This document shows, piece by piece, positions 6,529 to 10,970 of a DNA stretch of 13,558 nt (positions are counted from its first letter, which is position 1; each line of letters starts with the position of its first letter). The position numbers and the translations under genes were made by a program. Below the pieces are notes generated by a model, which searched no databases, was not told the origin of the DNA, and saw only the letters and a list, made by a program, of their open reading frames with translations. Origin of the DNA: JBFJWU01 sp041623475 [NCBI: bacterium] (GTDB lineage: Bacteria > J088); contig JBFJWU010000054.1 of assembly GCA_041623475.1 (NCBI GenBank), forward strand, positions 1 to 13,558. The letters run 5' to 3'.

Positions 6529-7434
6529 ATGCCGCACCAGTGGGCGGCGATCCTGGCACTGGGCGCAATGTTGACCGCGACCGGCTGCAGCAATGATCCG
6601 GTTAATGCGTTTCCGGCCAATCCGCCCAGCAAGATCCACGACGCCCGGCCCGCCAAACTGGTCGTCCCCGATGATTACACACCGGACCGACCCTGGCCGC
6701 TGGTTGTCCTGCTGCATGGCTTTTCCGCCAACGGCACCCTGCAGGACGTGATCTTTGGCCTGTCTGACCGGGCAACCGAATACGGCTTCATTTTGGTAGT
6801 ACCCGAGGGGACCGAAGACCAGGACGGCGACCAGTTCTGGAATGCTACAGACGAATGCTGTGACCAGTACGACACCGGCATTGACGATGCCGGTTACCTG
6901 AGGGACCTGGTGGCGACAGCCGCTGAAACCGTCAACATCGACCCGTCCCGCGTCTGGTTCGCCGGGCATTCCAACGGTGGCTACATGTCGGCCCGGATGG
7001 TCTGCGACGGCAGACTGCCGCTGGCGGGGATTGTGTCGCTGGCTGGCGGCATTACCCTGGACCCGGATTCCTGCACGCCGATTTCACCATTGAAGGTCCT
7101 GCACATCCACGGGACCCTGGACGATGTGGTGCCCTACGATTCAACAATGACCGAGGCCAACGAGATCGCCACCGACGTCCGACTGCGCAGCCGCGGTGCC
7201 CAGGCCACCGTCGACCATTGGGTCGACAAGTTGGGCTGCAACAACCAGATGACCAGTACGACAACCCTGGACCTGATTTCCGGCGTTGACGGTGCCGAAA
7301 CCGACGACATCACCTGGACAGACTGTCCCGACGGCAGCACGGTCCGCTACTGGCGTGTGAACGGCGGCGACCACATCCTGGCCGACGTCAACGACACCTT
7401 CCGCAACAGTATTGCGGCCTGGGTCAGCCAGTAG
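6529..7434 (+). CDS. Secreted lipoprotein esterase, PHB depolymerase / feruloyl esterase (LpqC) family
   Basis: From the ATG at 6529 the protein has 301 residues and begins with a lipoprotein signal (hydrophobic residues 5-17, lipobox A-T-G-C with Cys20), so it should be anchored in a membrane facing the periplasm or outside. It is an alpha/beta hydrolase. The L-L-H-G oxyanion motif is at 61-64, the nucleophile elbow G-H-S-N-G has Ser148, the H-G-T-L-D-D-V-V-P-Y segment holds the likely acid Asp198, and G-G-D-H holds the likely His282. The block W-N-A-T-D-E-C-C followed by D-D-A-G-Y-L is typical of this esterase group, which cleaves short polyhydroxyalkanoates or carbohydrate-linked phenolic esters. 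An in-frame ATG at 6478 lies before the terminator and would put the terminator hairpin inside the gene, so 6529 is preferred. No Shine-Dalgarno precedes it, so the start is less certain than the family. Confidence 0.87.
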   Translation: MPHQWAAILALGAMLTATGCSNDPVNAFPANPPSKIHDARPAKLVVPDDYTPDRPWPLVVLLHGFSANGTLQDVIFGLSDRATEYGFILVVPEGTEDQDGDQFWNATDECCDQYDTGIDDAGYLRDLVATAAETVNIDPSRVWFAGHSNGGYMSARMVCDGRLPLAGIVSLAGGITLDPDSCTPISPLKVLHIHGTLDDVVPYDSTMTEANEIATDVRLRSRGAQATVDHWVDKLGCNNQMTSTTTLDLISGVDGAETDDITWTDCPDGSTVRYWRVNGGDHILADVNDTFRNSIAAWVSQ

Positions 7435-7517
7435 CCCACGGCTTGATTTGGTCCACGGGTAAATACAAGGACCCGCGAGCACGGTTCAGCATTCGTACCT
7501 GAGGTCCGCCTTGTGAT

Positions 7518-7546
7518 TTTTCACGCCATCGGAGTTGTGCCATAAT
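7518..7546 (+). promoter_or_regulatory. Candidate promoter for the MAPEG gene, possibly leaderless
   Basis: TTTTCA (7518-7523), then 17 nt, then CATAAT (7541-7546). The ATG begins only 6 nt after the -10 hexamer, so the transcript would start at or next to the start codon. GGAG at 7531-7534 is 18 nt from that ATG, too far to serve it. Confidence 0.5.
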
Positions 7547-7552
7547 CACGCG

Positions 7553-7975
7553 ATGATTACCCCTGAACTGAAATACCTGGCAGTACTGGCGCTCTGGCAG
7601 GCAATCCTCTGGATCCCCGTCGTAATTGGCTACGTCACAACACGGGGTTACCTGCAGCCGCGGGACTATGTGACGGCGCCGACCAGTCCGCTTCCCGACT
7701 GGGTCAACCGGGCCAACCGCGCCCACATGAATGCCGTCGAGAATTTTTCGGCGTTTGCGGCGACGGTCCTGATCGCGGCGGTAATCGGCTTCACAACGCC
7801 GACAACCCAGATACTGGCTGCGGTTTTTTTCTGGGCGCGAATCGGTCACGCTGTCATTCACATTTCCGGGTTCAACCGGATGATGGCGCGGACGGTCATT
7901 TTCGGCGTCGCCAACACGGCCGGCATTATTTACAGCGGTTTGCTGGTCATACACCTGTTCACGACGGCCATGTAA
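7553..7975 (+). CDS. MAPEG-family small membrane protein
   Basis: The protein has 140 residues with four hydrophobic segments (about 6-28, 66-80, 84-104 and 113-136). After the first helix it carries the family pattern R-A-N-R-A-H-M-N-A-V-E-N (53-64), where the Arg, Asn and Glu belong to the glutathione-binding region in characterised MAPEG enzymes. The start M-I-T-P-E-L-K-Y-L is typical. Bacterial MAPEG proteins are predicted membrane glutathione-dependent transferases or peroxidases, but most have no known substrate. A TTG at 7535 would add six residues; I reject it because of its poor family fit and the promoter position. The gene seems to be transcribed alone and ends 39 nt before the radical SAM gene. 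Confidence 0.88.
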   Translation: MITPELKYLAVLALWQAILWIPVVIGYVTTRGYLQPRDYVTAPTSPLPDWVNRANRAHMNAVENFSAFAATVLIAAVIGFTTPTTQILAAVFFWARIGHAVIHISGFNRMMARTVIFGVANTAGIIYSGLLVIHLFTTAM

Positions 7976-7978
7976 TTA

Positions 7979-8006
7979 TCGGCACGCTGTGGCGCGCTGC
8001 TACAAT
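7979..8006 (+). promoter_or_regulatory. Candidate promoter for the radical SAM gene, possibly leaderless
   Basis: TACAAT (8001-8006) is a good -10. TCGGCA (7979-7984), 16 nt upstream, is a fair -35. Eight nucleotides separate the -10 from the ATG and no Shine-Dalgarno fits between them, so the mRNA may begin at the start codon. Confidence 0.5.
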
Positions 8007-8014
8007 ACCGCCCC

Positions 8015-9052
8015 ATGCCGCCACGTACCGTCAGCAATCCCCCCAATCCCTGGCAGTCCACCCACGTGGAACTGCTGGAGCCCGCCCCGGATGCCAAAGT
8101 TGAGGTGTTCGAGGAACCGGCACGGGAGATCCTCAGTGAAAACAACTCGCCCGATATTCCGTTCCGCTACAGCCTGAACCCCTACCGCGGCTGCCATCAC
8201 GGCTGCGCCTACTGCTACGCCCGCCCAACCCACCAGTACCTGGGCTTTGGCGCCGGGACGGATTTTGACCGCAAGATCATTGTCAAAACCAATGCCCCGG
8301 AACGCCTGCGGGCGCGGTTTATGAAACGGTCGTGGACCGGCGACACCGTCATGTTTTCCGGCAATACCGACTGTTACCAGCCGCTGGAAGCCAGCTACCA
8401 GCTGACCCGCCAGTGCCTGCAGGTCTGCGCGGAGTTCCGCAATCCGGTGTCCATCGTCACCAAGGGTGCCCTGATCCAGCGGGATATTGACGTGCTGCAG
8501 GAACTGAACGAACGCGCCCGGGTGTCGGTCTATGTCAGTATTGCGTTCAGCGACGAGGCCATGGCCCGGGCCATCGAACCCTGGGCCAGCACACCAGCCC
8601 GGCGGCTGCAAACGATCCGCGCCCTGGCCGACGCCGGGATCCCCGTGGGTGTATCCGTGTCCCCCGTGATTCCAGGCCTCAACGAGGACCAGATCAGCCA
8701 GGTCCTGGAACAGGCCGCCGACGCCGGTGCCACAGGGGCATTCATGATCCTGCTGCGCCTGGCGCCCGAGGTCCACACCGTATTCCGTGAACGCCTGCAG
8801 GCCACGTATCCCAACCGCGTCGAAAAGGTGTTCAACGCCATCACCGACATGCGCGGCAACAACCTGACCGGCACCGGCCGCAACAACCGAATGATCGGCG
8901 ACGGCCCCCGCTGGCAGGCGATCCGTGACCTGTACCAGCTCCAGGTCCGCAAACTGGGATTCCGCCACAACCGCGAAACCGAATGGATCGCCGAGGACAA
9001 GGAAACAACATTCCAACGACCGGGCGATCAGTTGTCGATGAACCTGGAATAA
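8015..9052 (+). CDS. PA0069-family radical SAM protein (SplB-like)
   Basis: The protein has 345 residues. The [4Fe-4S] motif is C60-x3-C64-x2-C67 within N-P-Y-R-G-C-H-H-G-C-A-Y-C-Y-A-R-P-T-H, the form used by the spore-photoproduct-lyase-like group called PA0069. The preceding S-E-N-N-S-P-D-I-P-F (41-50) and the later S-G-N-T-D-C-Y-Q-P-L-E segment are also characteristic. Members are cytoplasmic iron-sulfur enzymes that cleave S-adenosylmethionine to make a radical. Despite the 'DNA repair photolyase' label often given to them, the reaction of this family is not established. Length is normal and no key residue is missing. It is followed by the large repeat region and has no obvious partner gene. 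Confidence 0.92.
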   Translation: MPPRTVSNPPNPWQSTHVELLEPAPDAKVEVFEEPAREILSENNSPDIPFRYSLNPYRGCHHGCAYCYARPTHQYLGFGAGTDFDRKIIVKTNAPERLRARFMKRSWTGDTVMFSGNTDCYQPLEASYQLTRQCLQVCAEFRNPVSIVTKGALIQRDIDVLQELNERARVSVYVSIAFSDEAMARAIEPWASTPARRLQTIRALADAGIPVGVSVSPVIPGLNEDQISQVLEQAADAGATGAFMILLRLAPEVHTVFRERLQATYPNRVEKVFNAITDMRGNNLTGTGRNNRMIGDGPRWQAIRDLYQLQVRKLGFRHNRETEWIAEDKETTFQRPGDQLSMNLE

Positions 9053-9056
9053 GAGG

Positions 9057-9174
9057 TTGGCCACAGAGGCACAGAGGAAGAGAAGAATTTTCCCACCACG
9101 GAGGGCACGGGGGAAAGGCAGGCGGAAGAAAAGAGTTTTCACACCACAGAGCACACAGAGAGCACGGAGACAGA
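9057..9174. repeat. ACAGAG-type interspersed repeat unit 2
   Basis: The unit starts with GGCCACAGAGGCACAGAGG, passes through TTTTCCCACCACGG, GGGGGAAAGGCAGG and AAAAGAG-TTTTC, then ends in a second CACAGAG cluster that contains the 27-nt exact match to 4965-4991. It begins 5 nt after the radical SAM stop codon. Confidence 0.8.
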
Positions 9175-9181
9175 TAAGAAG

Positions 9182-9210
9182 GCCACGGATAACACGGATT
9201 TACACGGACG
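9182..9210. repeat. ACGGAT-type short repeat cluster
   Basis: ACGGA recurs at 9185, 9194 and 9204 (period 9-10) within a GCCACGGATAACACGGATT-type phrase. A degenerate echo (CCACGGATCTCAAG) lies near 9386-9399. Such phrases commonly accompany ACAGAG repeats in environmental genomes. Confidence 0.65.
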
Positions 9211-9239
9211 TTCATTCCGGAAAAGAACCAAGGAATAGA

Positions 9240-9366
9240 TTGGACACAGAGGCACAGAGGAAGAGGAGAACTTTCACCACGGGGAACAGGGGGAAAGGCA
9301 GGGGAAGAATTGAAATAGAAAAGAAATTGCACACCACCGAGGACACAGAGAGCACAGAGAGACAGT
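9240..9366. repeat. ACAGAG-type interspersed repeat unit 3
   Basis: It has the same order of parts as unit 2: GGACACAGAGGCACAGAGG, an A/G-rich stretch, CTTTCACCACGGGG, GGGGGAAAGGCAGG, an A-rich stretch, then GAGGACACAGAGAGCACAGA. A read-through frame gives a T-E-D-T-E-S-T-E phrase, which is a repeat translation and not a protein. Confidence 0.75.
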
Positions 9367-9438
9367 CAAGCCAGGAGAACCTGTCCACGGATCTCAAGAA
9401 TTGACACAGATGCCGGCAAAAATCATACTGCAGGATCT

Positions 9439-9610
9439 GGAAATACCCCACGGTCGCGCACGCCGTGGCAAACCATCAGACCCCGCACTTTCCCGTTGAG
9501 CCACGGGGAACTGTCTGAGCGGCAGCGAGTTTTTCCCGTACCGCCCCAGCGAGGCGCACTTTTGCGGAGCTTTTGTGCGAGCAAAAGCGACCCGCCGGAG
9601 GCATCCGGGC
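9439..9610 (+). repeat. Structured repeat element, copy B
   Basis: The hairpins are P1 CCACGG 9448-9453 with CCGTGG 9463-9468; P2 ACGGGGAA 9503-9510 with TTTCCCGT 9532-9539; P3 GCTTTTG 9569-9575 with CAAAAGC 9582-9588 around TGCGAG; P4 CCGGA 9595-9599 with TCCGG 9604-9608. P2 pairs at exactly the same aligned columns as in copy A although five of its eight pairs have changed in both partners and one has become G-U. The 21 bases inside P2 are nearly unchanged (CTGTCTGAG, then GG, then CGAGTT, with three transitions). As with copy A, ACAGAG units lie on both sides. Confidence 0.8.
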
Positions 9611-9627
9611 AATAGAAAACAAAGATT

Positions 9628-9735
9628 GGCCACAGAGACACACTGGATCCGGAAAGAAAAGAGCTGTTCACCACGTGGACAAGGGGAATGGCAGGAGGGC
9701 GGAAAAGAGCTTCCCACAATAGAGAACACAGAAAG
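9628..9735. repeat. ACAGAG-type interspersed repeat unit 4 (degenerate)
   Basis: The unit begins GGCCACAGAGACACACTGG and keeps AAAAGAG, TTCACCACG, GGGGAATGGCAGG and GAACACAGAAAGACTGG in the order seen in units 2 and 3, with more substitutions. Confidence 0.65.
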
Positions 9736-9747
9736 ACTGGAAAGAAA

Positions 9748-9794
9748 GCCCGCCCGGCAGGGCATGCCGCGACCCGCCGGAGGCATCTGCGGAT
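9748..9794. repeat. Truncated structured repeat (3' end), copy C
   Basis: GCGACCCGCCGGAGGCATC (9769-9787) is identical to the end of copies A (5196-5214) and B. Upstream P1-P3 sequence is missing and P4 is broken after CATC. A further ACAGAG-like fragment (about 9800-9852) follows. Confidence 0.6.
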
Positions 9795-9902
9795 AATTGC
9801 CATGCAGACACAGCAGAAGAAAAAGATCTGCACCACGGGGAAGAGGACAGGAGGTTATAGACGATTCCCCAATTGGTCATACCACCCGCCCCCACCCCAA
9901 AT

Positions 9903-9932
9903 TTGACACATAGTGTCACGCTCCGTTAAACT
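9903..9932 (+). promoter_or_regulatory. Promoter of the TetR-family gene (and probably the synthase operon)
   Basis: A consensus -35 TTGACA (9903-9908) is followed after 18 nt by TAAACT (9927-9932), a fair -10. Transcription would start near 9939, leaving a leader of about 70 nt. The leader contains the 16-bp palindrome and a small CGGGG/CCCCG hairpin (9961-9965 with 9974-9978). Confidence 0.6.
9904..9918. promoter_or_regulatory. Palindrome TGACAC-ATA-GTGTCA overlapping the -35 box
   Basis: This perfect 6+6 inverted repeat covers most of the -35 element, so a dimer bound here would block RNA polymerase. Its half-site differs from the CGGACTG palindrome downstream, so it may serve a second regulator. 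Confidence 0.5.
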
Positions 9933-9946
9933 CTCCAGAATTGAAA

Positions 9947-9962
9947 CGGACTGGTCAGTCCG
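9947..9962. promoter_or_regulatory. TetR-type operator, CGGACTG-GT-CAGTCCG
   Basis: This perfect 16-bp palindrome sits just downstream of the predicted transcription start of the TetR gene. Its size and ACTGGTCAGT core resemble many TetR-family operators. Its exact reverse complement occurs at 11019-11034 in the gene that follows, so it is unlikely to be chance. It probably allows autoregulation. Confidence 0.72.
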
Positions 9963-10007
9963 GGGTAGTTTTGCCCCGCCTGCCAGGCCTGAACCGACGA
10001 TGGACGA

Positions 10008-10949
10008 ATGACCAAACCCCGACTGCAACCGGTCGATGCCGCGGACCCGGGCGAGATTACCGTATCCGGGCGATCCGTCGATGACGTGATTCGTTACGTG
10101 TCGGCGTACCTGGCGACGCTGCCCACAGACGGGGCACCGATCCTGGCCGATGCCGTCGACGGCATTGCGTCGCTGGCTGACCGCTGGCGGGATGCCGACG
10201 TCAATATGGACCGCGAAATGCCCACACTGCTGGAAGCCGCATCGAAAATTGCAGCCGAATACGAATTCCCCGTGGGCGAACTGCTGACCCAGGTGGCCCG
10301 CATCGGCCAGCGCAGCAGCACGGCCCGCGTCGGTGAACATACGACCGACACCCGAATCCTGGATGCCGCCTATGCGGTTTTTGCCGAAAAGGGATTCTAC
10401 AGCGCCACCGTCGACGAAATCGCCGAACTGGCCCATGTCGGCAAGGGTACCGTGTACCGCCACTTTGAATCCAAGGAAAACCTGTTCCGCCGGGTCGTCG
10501 ACGACAAGCTGCAGGACCTGCTGAGCGGGATCCAGCGCGGCTTTCGTGATGCGGAGGATGTCCTGGGTGGCATCCGCCGCGGAGTCAAGGCGTACCTGTC
10601 GTTTTTCCAGGAGCACAAGGATTTCTACCGGATCCTGATGTTCGAACAGCAGGGGTTTGGCAGCGGCTTTCGCGCCCAGTACATCGACGGGATTGTGTCC
10701 AACGTGCCGCTGATCCGCGATATGGTTGTCGACGGCGCCGAAGGCGGCCGCCTGAAACCCCTGGATGATTTTTATACGGTCTTCTATGGCCTGGTTGGAT
10801 TTGTCGACGGCGTCATCCACAAGTGGTACCGCAACAATTGCGAAGGATCACTGGAGGACGAACTGGACACGATCCTTGAAGTACTTTTTTACGGGTTCGT
10901 CAGTAACGGACCCCATAACGCCCCTGGCGACGGACCGTCGCACACCTGA
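10008..10949 (+). CDS. TetR/AcrR-family transcriptional regulator with long N-terminal extension
   Basis: The protein has 313 residues, against about 190-220 for a usual TetR protein. The DNA-binding domain is at about 114-160: R-I-L-D-A-A-Y-A-V-F-A-E-K-G-F-Y-S-A-T (116-134), then the helix-turn-helix V-D-E-I-A-E-L-A-H-V-G-K-G-T-V-Y-R-H-F (135-153). The remaining helical C-terminal part binds ligand and forms the dimer in this family. Residues 1-110 are an extra region with helix-like stretches (25-37, 44-60, 70-100) that I cannot assign. Met67 is an alternative start giving 247 residues. The ribosome-binding site before 10008 is weak, so the full length is likely but not certain. Palindromes around its own promoter and one in the next gene suggest that it represses both itself and the downstream lipid synthase, perhaps sensing an acyl compound. 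Confidence 0.87.
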   Translation: MTKPRLQPVDAADPGEITVSGRSVDDVIRYVSAYLATLPTDGAPILADAVDGIASLADRWRDADVNMDREMPTLLEAASKIAAEYEFPVGELLTQVARIGQRSSTARVGEHTTDTRILDAAYAVFAEKGFYSATVDEIAELAHVGKGTVYRHFESKENLFRRVVDDKLQDLLSGIQRGFRDAEDVLGGIRRGVKAYLSFFQEHKDFYRILMFEQQGFGSGFRAQYIDGIVSNVPLIRDMVVDGAEGGRLKPLDDFYTVFYGLVGFVDGVIHKWYRNNCEGSLEDELDTILEVLFYGFVSNGPHNAPGDGPSHT

Positions 10950-10970
10950 TCACCTGAAAGGCTGAAGTTC

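Larger units (their letters stand above)
9053..9902. other. Non-coding, repeat-filled region
   Basis: No credible gene lies in these 850 bp. Open frames on both strands are only readings of the repeats, with monotonous Glu/Arg/Thr/His or Pro/Ala/Gly/Arg content. The region contains several ACAGAG units, one ACGGAT-type cluster, one full and one partial copy of the structured repeat, and then the TetR promoter. Confidence 0.8.

Noticed and set aside
9057-9404. Open frame of 115 codons with a T-E-D-T-E-S-T-E phrase
   Set aside because: It is a translation of ACAGAG repeats, has low-complexity Glu/Arg/Thr content, no ribosome-binding site and no fold-like pattern.
9057-9735. CRISPR-like array
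   Set aside because: The repeated phrases are of unequal length and spacing, degenerate, without unique spacers of constant size, and no cas genes are in view.
9394-9836. Minus-strand open frames of about 130 codons across the structured repeat
   Set aside because: They exist because the GC-rich hairpin repeat has few stops. The homologous stretch in copy A is interrupted and differs in frame.
10000-10011. Three-codon frame ATG-GAC-GAA-TGA overlapping the TetR start
   Set aside because: It could couple translation, but such a short frame is expected by chance and has no ribosome-binding site.
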